The translations under genes were made by a program, and so were the position numbers. 64,000 nucleotides of DNA, from positions 558,001 to 622,000 of the forward strand of contig JAOSJL010000001.1 of NCBI GenBank assembly GCA_027494115.1. Reading direction: 5' to 3'. The notes under the pieces were generated by a model that was not told the DNA's origin, made no database searches, and saw only the letters and a list, made by a program, of their open reading frames with translations. Of the stretch, positions 36,701 through 45,141 are shown piece by piece; the stretch's first letter is position 1, and every line of letters starts with the position of its first letter. Origin of the DNA: Acidimicrobiia bacterium (GTDB lineage Bacteria > Actinomycetota > Acidimicrobiia > IMCC26256 > JAOSJL01).

Positions 36701-37170
36701 GCGTCGACGATGTCCTTTTCGGGGTTCGTCTTGTCGGGTGAGATGTTGAAGTAGACGCCCGGCGAACGCACGAGCTGGGAGACGACGATGCGCTCCGTGC
36801 CGTTGATGATGAACGTTCCCCGGTTGGTCATCACCGGGAAGTCGCCCATGAAGACCGTCTGCTCCTTGATCTCTCCCGTACCCGCGTTGAGGAAGCGCGC
36901 CGTGACGAACAGCGGCTGCGAGTAGGTCATGTCCTTCTCGCGACATTCGTCTTCGGTGTGCTTCGGAGGGTCGAAGACGTGGTCGGCGAGCTCGAGCTTG
37001 AGCTGACCGGTGAAGTCCTCGATCGGGGAGATGTCGCGCAGGACCCCGGCGATGCCGACGTCGAGAAAGGTACGGAACGAGTCTCGTTGGACCGCGATCA
37101 GATCGGGCAGGTCCAGGGGCTCACTGAGCTTCGAGAACGAGAAGCGTTCACGGGTCGCGGGACGGGACAC
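33703..37170 (-). CDS. rpoB: RNA polymerase beta subunit
   Basis: Catalytic partner of beta', 1,155 aa. The rifampicin pocket reads [20 protein letters not shown] followed by [20 protein letters not shown]. All positions commonly changed in resistant mutants (Asp, His and Ser equivalents of 516, 526 and 531) are wild type. The C-terminus includes [20 protein letters not shown]. It is preceded by two candidate promoters in the rplL-rpoB gap. Confidence 0.98.
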   Translation of the reverse strand: MSRPATRERFSFSKLSEPLDLPDLIAVQRDSFRTFLDVGIAGVLRDISPIEDFTGQLKLELADHVFDPPKHTEDECREKDMTYSQPLFVTARFLNAGTGEIKEQTVFMGDFPVMTNRGTFIINGTERIVVSQLVRSPGVYFNISPDKTNPEKDIVDAKMIPGRGAWLEFEVDKKNIVHVRVDRKRKQPITILLKALGFGESDEELLGLFTDENGNAYESIANTLEKDNTETVDEAFIDIYRKLRPGEPPTPESARTLIENLFFNPKRYDLAKVGRHKVTKKLQDEYGNVDLKAFDLVAPEADSKDLTLTRADILATVSYLVKLANNDMGYFPDDIDHFGNRRVRSVGELIQNQVRVGLSRMERVVRERMTTQDVEAITPQTLINIRPVVAAIKEFFGSSQLSQFMDQTNPLSGLTHKRRLSALGPGGLSRERAGFEVRDVHHSHYGRMCPIETPEGPNIGLIGYLSSYARINEFGFIETPYRKVVKGRALEEVEYLAADDEDRVVIAQANAPLDEKGNFLNERVLVRAQRGEVAYVEPTQVDYMDVSPKQMVSVATALIPFLEHDDANRALMGANMQRQAVPLLRATAPFIGTGVEQRAAHDAGDMVLAEDAGTVSAVTGDSVTVDYNKEGTSTYRLSKFRRSNQGTCINQKPRVSEGDTVKKGDVLADGPSTQRGELALGKNLLVAFMPWKGHNFEDAIVISQRLVRDDVLTSIHIEEHEIDARDTKLGAEEITRDIPNLSEEILADLDERGIIRIGAEVGPGDILVGKVTPKGETELTPEERLLRAIFGEKAREVRDTSLKVPHGETGQVIDLKRFSRDDGDELPPGVNELVRVYVAQKRKISEGDKLAGRHGNKGVISKILPMEDMPFLEDGTPVDIVLNPLGVPSRMNVGQVLEAHLGYVARHGWDEERPAPAAPEKTRPVTEPAEWIASPVFDGAHWDERSEGEPATIEELFTKMNPDGVNGARMVGPDGKATLYDGRSGEAYDQPVTVGYMYILKLAHLVDDKIHARSTGPYSMITQQPLGGKAQFGGQRFGEMEVWALEAYGSSYALQELLTIKSDDVLGRVKVYEAIVKGENIPEPGIPESFKVLIKEMQALCLNVRVMDEAGEEVEIRELDEDAFRTTESLGIDLSRPERGTDEEDERRRREQPAF

Positions 37171-37263
37171 CGAGCACTCCTTTGCTGCGCGCGTGCCGAT
37201 GCGCGCAAGGACGGGGACGAAAGATTCAGCGGACGAACCAGAGGGCGGTCACTGCAACCCGCC

Positions 37264-37292
37264 AGTATACGCGGGACTGCCTGGGAATTCCA
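37264..37292 (-). promoter_or_regulatory. Second candidate rpoB promoter
   Basis: A strong -10 hexamer TATACT (37264-37269) lies about 95 bp before the rpoB ATG. The best -35 at 17-bp spacing is TGGAAT (37287-37292), a weak match. It lies downstream of the better promoter at 37339-37367, giving a possible tandem arrangement. Confidence 0.45.
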
Positions 37293-37338
37293 GTGCCGCG
37301 GCGCGAAAAGACGAGCCGCCCCGGGCGTGCTCGGGCAG

Positions 37339-37367
37339 AGCATACGCCCCGCCCTTCGAGGGGTCAA
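37339..37367 (-). promoter_or_regulatory. Probable rpoBC promoter in the rplL-rpoB gap
   Basis: TTGACC (37362-37367) and TATGCT (37339-37344) with exactly 17 bp between them, reading towards rpoB. This is one of the best housekeeping-type promoters in the window. It would uncouple rpoBC from the rplJL unit. The gap (37171-37395) holds no gene. Confidence 0.7.
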
Positions 37368-37395
37368 CGGACCTCGGAGGGCGCCGGAGCCCCGC

Positions 37396-37784
37396 CTACT
37401 GGAGCTCGACGCTGCCGCCGGCCTCCTCGAGCTGCGCCTTGGCCTTCTCGGCCTCTTCCTTGGGCACGTTCTCGAGTACCGGCTTCGGAGCATCGTCGAC
37501 GACCCCTTTGGCCTCTTTCAGCCCGAGGCTCGTGAGCGCCCGGACCTCCTTGATGACCTGGATCTTCTTGTCGCCGGCCGCCGTGAGGACGACGGTGAAC
37601 TCGTCCTTTCGTCCTCGCCGCCACCGTCGCCGTCGCCGCCCGCGGGAGCCGCGGCCATCGCGACCGGTGCGGCCGCCGTGACGTCGAACTCCTCCTCGAA
37701 CGCCTTCAGGAACTCGTTGAGCTCCAGGACGCTCATCTCCTTGAAGACCTCGAGAAGGTCCTCGGTCGAGAGCTTGGTCGCCAT
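37396..37784 (-). CDS. rplL: 50S ribosomal protein L7/L12 (frame broken by one missing base)
   Basis: Stalk protein recruiting translation GTPases. The N-terminal domain [20 protein letters not shown] is followed by an Ala/Gly hinge. The C-terminal domain ([40 protein letters not shown], ending GGSVELQ) is in a different frame. The break is the T run at 37607-37609 (AAA on the coding strand); one more A restores D-E-K-D-E-F and a 129-aa protein of normal length. Probably a sequence error. The start lies 1 bp after the rplJ stop. Confidence 0.92.
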
Positions 37785-37785
37785 G

Positions 37786-38373
37786 TCAGTCCTCCGTACT
37801 TTCCGTGTCGTCGTCGTTCTTTTCGGTCTCTGTGTCGGTTTCGGGCTCTTCGCCCTCGGCCACGCGCTTGTCGACCAGGGCCTGGGTGAGCTGCGCCATC
37901 TGGCGCGGGATGGCGCTGAACAGACCGGCAGCCTTGGTCATCGGAGCCTGGAAGGCACCTGCGATCTTCGCCAGGATCACATCACGGGGCTCGAGTTTGG
38001 CGAGCGCCTTCACGTCGACGGCCGCGAGGAACGTGTCGCCGAGCAGCCCGCCCTTGACGATGAGCGCATCGTGGTCCCCGGCGAAATCATCGATGGCCTT
38101 GGCCGCCACCGCTGCGTCGCCCTGAACGAAGGCGAAGGCGACCGGGCCCTCGAGCAGGTCGAGGAGCTCCTCGTGGCCCGAGGCTTCGACGGCGCGGCGG
38201 GCGAGCGAGTTCTTGAAGACCTTGTATTCGGTGGCCGCGGGGCGCAGGGCCGACCGGAGCTCCGCCAGTTCGCCGACGGTCAGGCCGCGGTATTCGGTGA
38301 GCACGGCCGCGTCGGATCCGTCCAGCTTCTGCTGGATCTCCTCGACGATCGCCACCTTGTCGGGTCGGGCCAT
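37786..38373 (-). CDS. rplJ: 50S ribosomal protein L10
   Basis: Base of the L7/L12 stalk and, in E. coli, the repressor of its own operon. The 195-aa product starts [17 protein letters not shown]; the body includes [20 protein letters not shown] and [11 protein letters not shown]. It ends in an acidic tail ([20 protein letters not shown]) longer than in most relatives. It is preceded by a structured leader with an attenuator-like hairpin. Confidence 0.97.
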   Translation of the reverse strand: MARPDKVAIVEEIQQKLDGSDAAVLTEYRGLTVGELAELRSALRPAATEYKVFKNSLARRAVEASGHEELLDLLEGPVAFAFVQGDAAVAAKAIDDFAGDHDALIVKGGLLGDTFLAAVDVKALAKLEPRDVILAKIAGAFQAPMTKAAGLFSAIPRQMAQLTQALVDKRVAEGEEPETDTETEKNDDDTESTED

Positions 38374-38551
38374 GGCCCTTCCTCTCAGAAAATGAAAAAC
38401 GGAGTGCCGCGAACCGCGCAGCACCCCGTACGTCGGGCACCTCGTCCGGCCCGCCACGCTGGGCGGATTACCTCGGCGGCGACCCGCCGGAGCAGGTTCA
38501 CCGACCGAGACCGAAGGTCTGCGGCACAGATGAAGTTGTGAGCCGGTGAGG
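38374..38551 (-). ncRNA. L10 leader region upstream of rplJ
   Basis: The 178-bp rplA-rplJ gap holds a GC-rich structured leader. A conserved-looking GCCGCAGACCTTCGGTCTCG segment near 38505-38525 resembles the L10-binding element. Its last part is an intrinsic-terminator-like hairpin (listed separately). By analogy with the bacterial L10 leader, L10 or L10-L12 binding would control rplJL expression. The exact fold was not computed. Confidence 0.65.
38395..38428 (-). terminator. Attenuator-like intrinsic terminator before rplJ
   Basis: On the minus strand CGGGGTGC...GCACTCCG forms an 8-bp stem (one G-T pair) followed directly by TTTTT, about 20 bp before the rplJ ATG. It fits a regulated attenuator in the L10 leader rather than an end-of-operon terminator, because essential genes lie just downstream. 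Confidence 0.75.
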
Positions 38552-39273
38552 CTACCCCGCCTCGTCCTCCTCGGTCAGATCGGCCGCGTGGGCGGGGTCG
38601 ATCCGAACCCCGGGACCCATGGTGGACGAGAGCGACACCGTGACGAGGTAGCGCCCTTTGGTGGAAGCGGGACGGGCCCGCATGACCTCGTCGAGCACGG
38701 CGTGGAAGTTGGCCGACAGGTCTTGGGCGGAGAAGCTCGCCTTGCCGATGGGCACGTGCACGTTGCCGTGCCGGTCCGTGCGGTACTCCACCTTGCCCGC
38801 CTTGAACTCCTCGACCGCCCGGGCGATGTCGGGGGTGACCGTTCCCGTCTTCGGGTTCGGCATGAGCCCGCGGGGCCCGAGCACACGGCCGAGCTTTCCG
38901 ACCTTGCCCATCTGGTCGGGCGTGGAGATGGCCACGTCGAAGTCGACGAAACCCCCTCGACCTTCTCCACGAGGTCGTCGGCACCCACGATGTCGGCGCC
39001 CGCCTCCTCGGCCTGCTTGGCCAGATCTCCCTCGGCGAAGACGGCCACCTTCACCGACTTCCCCGTGCCGGAAGGTAGAGAAACCGTGCCACGCACCATC
39101 TGCTCGGCCTTGCGGGGGTCGACGCCGAGGCGGAACGTCGCCTCGATCGTCTCGTCGAAGTTCTTCGTGGCGAGGGTCTTCACCAGCTCGAGAGCCTCGG
39201 CGGGCTCGTGCAGGTGCTCCCTGTCGTAGCGACGCGTCGCGTCGGTGTACTTCTTTCCCTTGGTCATCGTCAT
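38552..39273 (-). CDS. rplA: 50S ribosomal protein L1 (frame broken by one missing base)
   Basis: L1-stalk protein assisting E-site tRNA release. [20 protein letters not shown] to [14 protein letters not shown] is in one frame. [40 protein letters not shown] and the C-terminus are in another. The C run at 38952-38956 (five G on the coding strand) lacks one base; a sixth G restores EGGFVDFDV and a 240-aa protein. The ATG overlaps the rplK stop (ATGA). Confidence 0.93.
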
Positions 39274-39692
39274 TCGACTTTCAATCCCATCGAACGGGCG
39301 GTGCCCGCCACCTGGAGCATGGCGCCCTCGATGTCGACGGCGTTCAGGTCGGGCATCTTGATCTCCGCGATCTCGCGCACCTTGGCCTTCGGCACCGTGC
39401 CGGCCGGCTCACGCCCCGGTGCCTCCGACGCCTTGTCGAGACCGGCCGCCTTCTTCAGGAGAACGGCGGTGGGTGGCGTCTTCGTGATGAACGTGAAGCT
39501 GCGGTCCTCGAAGATCGTGATCTCCGCGGGGATCACGGTGCCGCGCTGGTCCTGCGTCTTCTCGTTGTACGCCTTGCAGAAGTCCATGATCGCGATCCCG
39601 TGCGGACCGAGGGCCGTACCCACCGGCGGCGCGGGGTTCGCCTCGCCGGCCGGGATCTGGATCTTCACAACTGCAGCTACCTTTTTCGCCAT
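39270..39692 (-). CDS. rplK: 50S ribosomal protein L11
   Basis: GTPase-centre protein, target of PrmA methylation and needed for RelA-type stringent control. The 140-aa product has [40 protein letters not shown] and [20 protein letters not shown]. The ATG at 39692 is the family start. It lies 29 bp after nusG. Confidence 0.98.
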   Translation of the reverse strand: MAKKVAAVVKIQIPAGEANPAPPVGTALGPHGIAIMDFCKAYNEKTQDQRGTVIPAEITIFEDRSFTFITKTPPTAVLLKKAAGLDKASEAPGREPAGTVPKAKVREIAEIKMPDLNAVDIEGAMLQVAGTARSMGLKVE

Positions 39693-39721
39693 TCGTCTGT
39701 TCTTCCCAGTCTTGGAGGTTC

Positions 39722-40558
39722 CTAGAGCTTCGCGACCTGGCCGAACTCCAACTCGACCGGGGTCTCCCGGCCGAAGATGTTCACCAGGACCTTGAGCTTG
39801 GACTTGTCCATGTCGATCTCGCTGATCGCTCCGTTGAAATCGGCGAAGGGGCCGGCGGTGACGCGCACCTGCTCGCCGACGTCGAAGCCGAAACGCGGTC
39901 GCGCTTTTCGCTCCGGGCCCGTGCTGTCGGGGGTGACCCCGAGGATCGACTCCACTTCCTTGCGCGACAACGGCGTGGGCTTGGAACCACTCCCCACGAA
40001 GCCCGTGACGCCCGGCGTGTTGCGCACCACGTACCAGGCGTCGTCGTCGAGACGGCAGCGCACCAGCAGGTAGCCGGGGAACACCTTCTTCTTCACGGTG
40101 ACCTTTCGGCCACCCTTGAACTCGATCACGTCCTCGAGCGGTACGACCGTCTCGTAGATCCGTTCCTCGACGTTCATGGAACGCACACGGCTCTCGAGGT
40201 TCTGCTTCACCTTGTTCTCGTAGCCGGCGTAGGTGTGCACGACGTACCAGTCGCCCGGGCGGTCGTAGGGGCTCGGAGCGGCAGGCTCCTCTTCGCCACC
40301 CTCTTCGCTGACGTCGATCAGCTCCGCGCTCTCCAGCGCCTCGGCCGGCACCTCGGGCTCTTCGGGCTCTTCGGGCTCCTCGGGTTCCTCGGCAACGGCC
40401 GCGAGGGTGGCCACGGCCTCTTCGGGCGTGGCGTCCTCGGGGCGCGTCGGCTCGACCTGGGCCCACTCCGGGAGGGACTCGTCGGTCTCGGTGTCGTCTG
40501 CGGGGGCGTCGGGAGCCGCGGGCGGCTGCTCACCCACCGGTGTGCTGTCGGTGGTCAT
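39722..40558 (-). CDS. nusG: Transcription termination/antitermination factor NusG, long acidic N-terminus
   Basis: RNA-polymerase clamp factor. Residues about 105-278 form the NGN domain ([33 protein letters not shown]) and the C-terminal KOW domain ([20 protein letters not shown]). The first about 100 residues are a Pro/Glu/Asp/Ala-rich extension that includes a repeated [15 protein letters not shown] block. Such N-terminal extensions occur in actinobacterial NusG; no function is assigned. It follows secE by 6 bp. Confidence 0.97.
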   Translation of the reverse strand: MTTDSTPVGEQPPAAPDAPADDTETDESLPEWAQVEPTRPEDATPEEAVATLAAVAEEPEEPEEPEEPEVPAEALESAELIDVSEEGGEEEPAAPSPYDRPGDWYVVHTYAGYENKVKQNLESRVRSMNVEERIYETVVPLEDVIEFKGGRKVTVKKKVFPGYLLVRCRLDDDAWYVVRNTPGVTGFVGSGSKPTPLSRKEVESILGVTPDSTGPERKARPRFGFDVGEQVRVTAGPFADFNGAISEIDMDKSKLKVLVNIFGRETPVELEFGQVAKL

Positions 40559-40564
40559 GGGTTC

Positions 40565-40858
40565 CTACTCGTAGAGCCAGAGGATGAACTTGGACGAGAC
40601 CCAGTCGACGCCGAACACGAACGCCGTCAGGACCACGATGGCGATCAGGACGATCACCGTCGAGTTGACGACCTCGGCGCGGTCGGGCCACACGACCTTC
40701 TTGAGCTCGCTGCGCACCTCGCTGAGGTAGGTGGCGGGTGACGTGCGCTCCTTCTTCGGACGCGCCGCACCGGCCGCTGCCTTGGCCCGCTTGTCCTTCG
40801 GGGCCTTTCCCTCACCCTGCTTCTCCATGAGACGCCGGGTCTGGCGGTTCTGCGACAC
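40565..40858 (-). CDS. secE: Protein translocase subunit SecE
   Basis: Clamp-like small subunit of SecYEG. A basic N-terminal region is followed by the conserved amphipathic segment YLSEVRSELKKVVWPDRAEV and one membrane helix (VIVLIAIVVLTAFVFGVDWV). I chose the GTG at 40858 (VSQNRQTRRLME, 97 aa) because AGAAGAAGAG lies about five bases upstream; the ATG at 40828 (87 aa) is the alternative. It is preceded by tRNA-Trp. Confidence 0.93.
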   Translation of the reverse strand: MSQNRQTRRLMEKQGEGKAPKDKRAKAAAGAARPKKERTSPATYLSEVRSELKKVVWPDRAEVVNSTVIVLIAIVVLTAFVFGVDWVSSKFILWLYE

Positions 40859-40957
40859 GCTGGCTCTTCTTCTTTGCTCGGATTCGCTCGGATTGGGTCG
40901 TGCTGATCGGTGGCCGGGAGTGTTTCGGGGCTGATTCGGGACTGATTCGGGACTGAG

Positions 40958-41031
40958 CAGGGCAGGAGGGAATCGAACCCCCAACCGCCGGTTTTGGAGA
41001 CCGGTGCTCTGCCTAATTGAGCTACTGCCCT
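40958..41031 (-). tRNA. tRNA-Trp (anticodon CCA)
   Basis: Full cloverleaf on the minus strand: acceptor AGGGCAG/CTGCCCT, D-arm GCTC...GAGC, anticodon loop with CCA between CCGGT and ACCGG-type stems, T-arm GGGGG-TTCGATT-CCCTC. CCA is not encoded. Its location directly before secE-nusG is the common actinobacterial arrangement. Confidence 0.95.
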
Positions 41032-41064
41032 TCGTACACCGGCACCGGCGCACAGAACATCATG

Positions 41065-41070
41065 AGGTTA
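41065..41070 (-). promoter_or_regulatory. Candidate extended -10 before tRNA-Trp/secE
   Basis: TGC-TAACCT on the minus strand gives an extended -10 about 34 bp upstream of the tRNA. No clear -35 was found. The remaining 41071-41199 interval, between this site and the anti-sigma gene, shows nothing else. Confidence 0.35.
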
Positions 41071-41199
41071 GCAGCGGCCCTTCGGGGGTTCGGAGCGGCA
41101 TCTCTTCCCGCTCTCGGTGCCTTCGGCACCAGGCCGCTCGGGCCCCGGCTCGGGCGGCGCAGGATACCTGCGCCGCTGATCCTCGCCTTAGCTGGCGAA

Positions 41200-41601
41200 T
41201 TAGCTGGCGAGCTGATGGCCGCGACGCGAGCGGGCGATCATCACGGCGGTCGCCGCGGCACCTGCGGCCGCCAACGTGCCACCGATGGCGCCGGCGTAGG
41301 CCAGCCGACGGCCGGTGAGCACCGAACGCAGCGCCCGTCGTTCACCTTCGGCCTCGAGCGCGGCGAGCGTTCCGGCGAGGAGCCCGGGGGCGGGCTCGAG
41401 ATACCGGGTCCGTAGCTCGTGCAGACCCCGGAGCATCACCCGGTAGCGCGCCACCTCCGCCTGACAGCACAGGCAGCTCTCCACGTGGCGCCGGACGGCG
41501 AAGTCGAACGGCTCGGCCGTGTCGATCGCGTCGGGCAGCAGCGCGGCCACCTCGGCACACGTCGGTTCGGATCGGGTCGCGAGCATTCCGTCAGACGGCA
41601 T
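41200..41601 (-). CDS. Zinc-finger anti-sigma factor (zf-HC2 type)
   Basis: 133 aa from ATG 41601, which overlaps the sigma-factor stop by 11 bp. The N-terminal domain has the His-x3-Cys-x2-Cys zinc motif (RHVESCLCCQAEV) after PTCAEVAALLPDAID. The C-terminal part contains one hydrophobic segment (about residues 100-122, LAYAGAIGGTLAAAGAAATA) that may span the membrane. This fits a ZAS-type anti-sigma factor controlling the adjacent ECF sigma. The stimulus is unknown. Confidence 0.85.
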   Translation of the reverse strand: MPSDGMLATRSEPTCAEVAALLPDAIDTAEPFDFAVRRHVESCLCCQAEVARYRVMLRGLHELRTRYLEPAPGLLAGTLAALEAEGERRALRSVLTGRRLAYAGAIGGTLAAAGAAATAVMIARSRRGHQLAS

Positions 41602-42190
41602 GCGCGGCTCTCCCCTCCTGGGCGTCGAACTCCTCACGCAGCTTCTTTCGGCCCCGGTGCAGCCGAACTTTGGCAGCGGTCTCGGAAATGTCGAGCTCCT
41701 CGGCGATGGCCTCGTGCGTGAGGTCGTACACGTCCTTCAACACCACCACGGCGCGCAGCTTCGGAGGCAGGGCGTCGAGCGCCGCCGACAGGTCCGCGAG
41801 TCCCTCGCCCGACTCGGCCATGAGCTCGGGCTGGCGTTCGGGGGCGAGGTCGACCGGCTCGGCGACGTCGTCGAGAGCGGAGGTCTGGTTGCGTTGCCGC
41901 CGTTCGCGGTGGTTGGTCGCCGCGTTCGCCGTGATGCGGTACATCCACGTGGTGAAACGCGCGTCGCCGCGGAAGCGCCGGATGCCCTTCCAGGCCCGCA
42001 GGTACGCCTCCTGGGTCACGTCCGCAGCGTCTTCCTCGTTCCCCATCAGCCTGACGGCCAAGGTGAACGTGTCGGCGTGGGTGCGACGGACCAGTTCCTC
42101 GAACGACACCAGGTCGCCGTCGCGTGCGGACGCGGCCAGCTCGTCGAGAACGTCCCCGGTGTCTGTGCCCACGGTGCTGTCGTCACCCAT
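41591..42190 (-). CDS. ECF-family RNA polymerase sigma factor
   Basis: 199 aa. Region 2 has the ADVTQEAYLRAWKGIRRFRG and FTTWMYRITANAATNHRE pattern. Region 4 has LPPKLRAVVVLKDVYDLTHE and the helix-turn-helix ISETAAKVRLHRGRKKL. ATG at 42190 is preceded by GGAGG six bases upstream. It sits 45 bp downstream of rpmG within a translation-gene cluster and is coupled to its zinc anti-sigma. Specific group (e.g. SigE/RpoE-like) not resolved. Confidence 0.92.
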   Translation of the reverse strand: MGDDSTVGTDTGDVLDELAASARDGDLVSFEELVRRTHADTFTLAVRLMGNEEDAADVTQEAYLRAWKGIRRFRGDARFTTWMYRITANAATNHRERRQRNQTSALDDVAEPVDLAPERQPELMAESGEGLADLSAALDALPPKLRAVVVLKDVYDLTHEAIAEELDISETAAKVRLHRGRKKLREEFDAQEGRAAHAV

Positions 42191-42235
42191 GTAGGACCTC
42201 CGCAGAACCCCGGGGGTTACCCGCGGGTAGGGATA

Positions 42236-42397
42236 TCAGCGGGTCTCTTTGTGAAGCGTGTGGCGCTGCTCCCAGCGGCAGTACTTCTTCATCTCGATCC
42301 GCTCGCGGTGGTTGATCTTGTTCTTGGTGGTCGTGTAGTTGCGCCGCTTGCACTCCGTGCATTCGAGCGTGACCTCGACCCGTTTGTCGCTTGCCAT
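42236..42397 (-). CDS. rpmG: 50S ribosomal protein L33
   Basis: 53-aa protein [20 protein letters not shown], then [20 protein letters not shown] and [13 protein letters not shown]. The first zinc pair (CTEC) is present but the second is reduced to a single Cys (YCRWEQ instead of CPxC). Zinc binding is therefore doubtful; it may be an intermediate between C+ and C- forms. It lies between tuf2 and the sigma gene, as expected for the rpmG-secE region. Confidence 0.95.
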   Translation of the reverse strand: MASDKRVEVTLECTECKRRNYTTTKNKINHRERIEMKKYCRWEQRHTLHKETR

Positions 42398-42440
42398 GTG
42401 GTCTTCCTACCTGATCGGTGCCCGAAAGGGGCGTCGGGCT

Positions 42441-43628
42441 CTATTCGATGATCTTGGTGACGCGGCCGGATCCGACGGTGCGGCCACCTTCTCGAATGGC
42501 GAACAACAGGCCTTCTTCCATCGCGATCGGGTTGATCAACTCGACGGTCATCTCGGTGTTGTCGCCGGGCATCACCATCTCGGTGCCCTCGGGCAACTCG
42601 ATACTGCCGGTGATATCCGTCGTACGGAAGTAGAACTGCGGACGGTAGTTCCCGAAAAACGGTGTGTGACGCCCACCCTCGTCCTTGGTCAACACATAGA
42701 CCTGACCTTCGAACTTGGTGTGCGGCGTGATCGAACCCGGCTTGGCCAATACCTGACCGCGCTCCACGTCCTCTTTGGCCGTGCCACGCAAAAGCGCACC
42801 GATGTTGTCGCCCGCACGACCCTCATCCAAGAGCTTTCTGAACATCTCCACACCGGTGACCGTCGTGTTCGGTGTGTCTTTGATCCCGACGATCTCCACC
42901 TCGTCGTTCACATGCACGATCCCACGCTCCACACGACCCGTCACGACCGTGCCACGACCCGTGATCGTGAACACATCCTCGATCGGCATCAAAAACGCCT
43001 TGTCGACATCACGGGTCGGCTCAGGGACGTACTCGTCGACCTTTTCCATCAACTCCAACACCTGCGCCCCCGCCTCGGCGTCGCCCTCCAAAGCCTTCAA
43101 CGCCGAGACCGCCACGATCGGCACCTCATCACCATCGAAGCCGTACTCGGTGAGCAACTCACGCACCTCGAGCTCCACCAACTCCATGATCTCTTCATCA
43201 TCGACCATGTCGGCCTTGTTCAACGCCACCACAATCGACGGCACACCCACCTGACGGGCCAGAAGAACATGCTCACGCGTCTGAGGCATCGGCCCGTCAG
43301 TAGCAGCCACCACCAAAATCGCGCCGTCCATCTGAGCGGCACCCGTGATCATGTTCTTGATGTAATCCGCATGCCCCGGACAATCCACATGCGCGTAATG
43401 ACGATTCTCCGTCTCATACTCCACATGCGAGATCGAAATCGTGATCCCCCGCTCCTTTTCCTCAGGAGCCTTGTCGATCGAATCAAACGGCGAAAAATTC
43501 ACATCCGGATTCTGATCCGCCAACACCTTGGTGATCGCCGCCGTCAACGTCGTCTTCCCATGATCGATATGACCAATCGTCCCAACATTCAAATGCGGCT
43601 TCGTCCGCTCGAACTTCTCCTTCGACAT
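42441..43628 (-). CDS. tuf: Elongation factor Tu, copy 2
   Basis: 395 aa, intact G motifs as in copy 1. The two genes are about 99% identical in DNA with a single amino-acid difference (Glu here for Asp in GDA-AGAQ). The similarity stops within a few bases of both ends, so the pair is kept alike by gene conversion. One pair of substitutions swaps a serine codon class (AGC versus TCG) in AKPGSITPH. It is followed by rpmG and preceded by a hairpin and tRNA-Met. Confidence 0.98.
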   Translation of the reverse strand: MSKEKFERTKPHLNVGTIGHIDHGKTTLTAAITKVLADQNPDVNFSPFDSIDKAPEEKERGITISISHVEYETENRHYAHVDCPGHADYIKNMITGAAQMDGAILVVAATDGPMPQTREHVLLARQVGVPSIVVALNKADMVDDEEIMELVELEVRELLTEYGFDGDEVPIVAVSALKALEGDAEAGAQVLELMEKVDEYVPEPTRDVDKAFLMPIEDVFTITGRGTVVTGRVERGIVHVNDEVEIVGIKDTPNTTVTGVEMFRKLLDEGRAGDNIGALLRGTAKEDVERGQVLAKPGSITPHTKFEGQVYVLTKDEGGRHTPFFGNYRPQFYFRTTDITGSIELPEGTEMVMPGDNTEMTVELINPIAMEEGLLFAIREGGRTVGSGRVTKIIE

Positions 43629-43660
43629 GGGTCGTCTCCTGTGTTCGCTGTGACTGCCGT

Positions 43661-43691
43661 GACGCCGGGAGGGGATCCCCCACCCGACGTC
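43661..43691 (-). promoter_or_regulatory. Large hairpin between tRNA-Met and tuf2
   Basis: GACGTCGGG pairs with CCCGGCGTC (one G-T), enclosing GGGGATCCCC, itself a palindrome. It starts 2 bp after the tRNA CCA end and lies 33 bp before the tuf2 ATG. It could separate tRNA processing from tuf2 translation or act as an attenuator. No T-run follows. Confidence 0.55.
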
Positions 43692-43692
43692 C

Positions 43693-43770
43693 TGGTAGCG
43701 GAGGCGGGATTTGAACCCGCGACGCCGCGATTATGAGCCGCGTGCTCTTACCAGACTGAGCTACTCCGCC
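43693..43770 (-). tRNA. tRNA-Met (anticodon CAT), elongator type
   Basis: Cloverleaf with acceptor GGCGGAG/CTCCGCT, anticodon loop CTCATAA on stem CGCGG/TCGCG, T-arm GCGGG-TTCAAAT-CCCGC and an encoded CCA end. It lacks the three consecutive G-C pairs in the anticodon stem that mark the initiator, so elongator Met is preferred. A lysidine-modified Ile tRNA cannot be excluded by eye. Confidence 0.9.
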
Positions 43771-43796
43771 GTGACCAGGGTCGCAGCCCCGGGCCG

Positions 43797-43869
43797 AGCC
43801 CCCTTACGGATTTGAACCGTAGACCTCTTCCTTACCATGGAAGCGCTCTGCCGACTGAGCTAAGGGGGC
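43797..43869 (-). tRNA. tRNA-Thr (anticodon GGT)
   Basis: Acceptor GCCCCCT/AGGGGGC, anticodon stem CTTCC/GGAAG with loop ATGGTAA (GGT), T-loop TTCAAAT. CCA not encoded. It is followed by tRNA-Met, rather than tRNA-Tyr, on the same strand. Confidence 0.94.
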
Positions 43870-43935
43870 GGAGCCAGAAAGGATAGCAACGGGGTGGGCC
43901 GATCATCCGGCCGGGCGCCAACTACCTTGCCGTCC

Positions 43936-44487
43936 ATGAGCGACGCCTCGAAGGGCCCCGCAGGAGCCGACGCCGGCACTCCGGCGGTGTCGATTCGGCG
44001 CGTCACACGGCGGGACGCGGCCGGGATCCTCGCCATCCACAACGAAGTCGTCACCCGTTCGACGGCGATCTTCGACATCCTGGCGCGCAGCCTCGACGAG
44101 CAGGTGCAGTGGGTCGCCGACCACTCGGGCGGCCACCCGGCGATCGTCGCCACCGAACTCGACGACAGCGGCATCGAGGACATCGTCGGATTCGCGTCTC
44201 TGTCTCCGTTTCGCGCACGACCTGCGTACGCCACGACCGTGGAGGACTCCGTGTACGTCCGCGAGGACCGCCACGGTAGAGGGTACGGACGTGCTCTGCT
44301 CGGCGAACTACTCGTTCTCGCCGTCGACGGTGGATTCCACTCGGTGATCGCACGCATCGCCGACCACAACGAGGCGTCGATCGCGCTCCACGCGGCCTAC
44401 GGGTTCGAGATGGTCGGCGTCGAGCGCGAGGTCGGCCGCAAGTTCGGGCGCTGGCTCGACGTCGTGCAGATGCAGCGCCTCCTCTAG
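43936..44487 (+). CDS. GNAT-family N-acetyltransferase, phosphinothricin-acetyltransferase-like
   Basis: 183 aa from ATG 43936. Features: VSIRRVTRRDAAGILAIHNE (N-terminal strand/helix), GFASLSPFRARPAYATTVED, the acetyl-CoA-binding loop VREDRHGRGYGRALLGELL and NEASIALHAAYGFEMVGVER. This order matches the Pat/Bar-like group of GNAT enzymes; the true substrate is unknown. It stands alone on the plus strand, divergent from tRNA-Thr. Confidence 0.88.
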   Translation: MSDASKGPAGADAGTPAVSIRRVTRRDAAGILAIHNEVVTRSTAIFDILARSLDEQVQWVADHSGGHPAIVATELDDSGIEDIVGFASLSPFRARPAYATTVEDSVYVREDRHGRGYGRALLGELLVLAVDGGFHSVIARIADHNEASIALHAAYGFEMVGVEREVGRKFGRWLDVVQMQRLL

Positions 44488-44538
44488 GCGTCGCACCCTT
44501 GCTAGGTTTCGTGAGCCGGCGATCGGGGAGAGGGACGC

Positions 44539-45075
44539 ATGACCATCAGGCGAACGAGCACACCGAAGCGACGGCTGATCCTCGTGCTCGCCGCAATGAC
44601 GGCGGCGGGGATGCTGGTCGCCGCGTGCGGAAGCGACAGCGACGGAGATTCGTCGTCGGATTCCGGCGGCTCGTCCGGGTCCTTCGAGGTCGGTGACTGC
44701 ACCACCGAGGTGAGCGACGGTTCGGCCGAGTCGGTCCCGTGCGACGACCCGACCGCTGCCTTCGAGGTGGTGGGTGTCATCGACACCAGCTTGAGCGGCT
44801 GCGCCACCGACCTCGAGAGCTTCGAGTCCGACGGCAACAACATCTGCCTCGGCGAGATCACTCTCGATCTGACGACGCTCGCGGTGGGCGACTGCACCGA
44901 CTCGACCCCCGATGAGGAGGATCCCTCCGCCAAGCTCCCGTGCGACGACCCCGCGGCCACCGCCCGCGTCGTCGAGTTGGTCGAGGAGGTGCCGGGTACC
45001 TGCACGGAGGGCGACATCAGCTACGGCATCATCAGCCACGGCACCGAACGCACCATCTGTCAGGAATCTCTCTAG
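44539..45075 (+). CDS. Lipoprotein with two related Cys-rich repeats
   Basis: 178 aa. Basic N-terminus, hydrophobic segment and lipobox LVAAC (residues about 26-30) indicate a lipid-anchored exported protein. A Ser/Asp/Gly linker precedes two copies of a domain: VGDCTTEV...VPCDDPTAAFEVVGV and VGDCTDST...LPCDDPAATARVVEL. Each carries paired Cys residues that could form disulfides. This resembles the small Cys-rich domains of actinobacterial septum-formation-like/LppU-like lipoproteins, but no function can be assigned. A GGGGAGAGGG RBS lies 5-14 bases upstream. Confidence 0.8.
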   Translation: MTIRRTSTPKRRLILVLAAMTAAGMLVAACGSDSDGDSSSDSGGSSGSFEVGDCTTEVSDGSAESVPCDDPTAAFEVVGVIDTSLSGCATDLESFESDGNNICLGEITLDLTTLAVGDCTDSTPDEEDPSAKLPCDDPAATARVVELVEEVPGTCTEGDISYGIISHGTERTICQESL

Positions 45076-45141
45076 GTCACCGACTGATCGCGAAGGAACA
45101 GGCGGTCAGGTCGCGCGTGGGGTTTCAGGTAGCGCGGCGTC

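Noticed and set aside
40355-40400. Functional DNA repeat in nusG
   Set aside because: The 9-bp periodicity encodes the EEPEEP block of the acidic extension; it is a low-complexity coding repeat.
43693-43770. Initiator tRNA-fMet
   Set aside because: Lacks the three consecutive G-C pairs at the base of the anticodon stem and pairs at 1-72.
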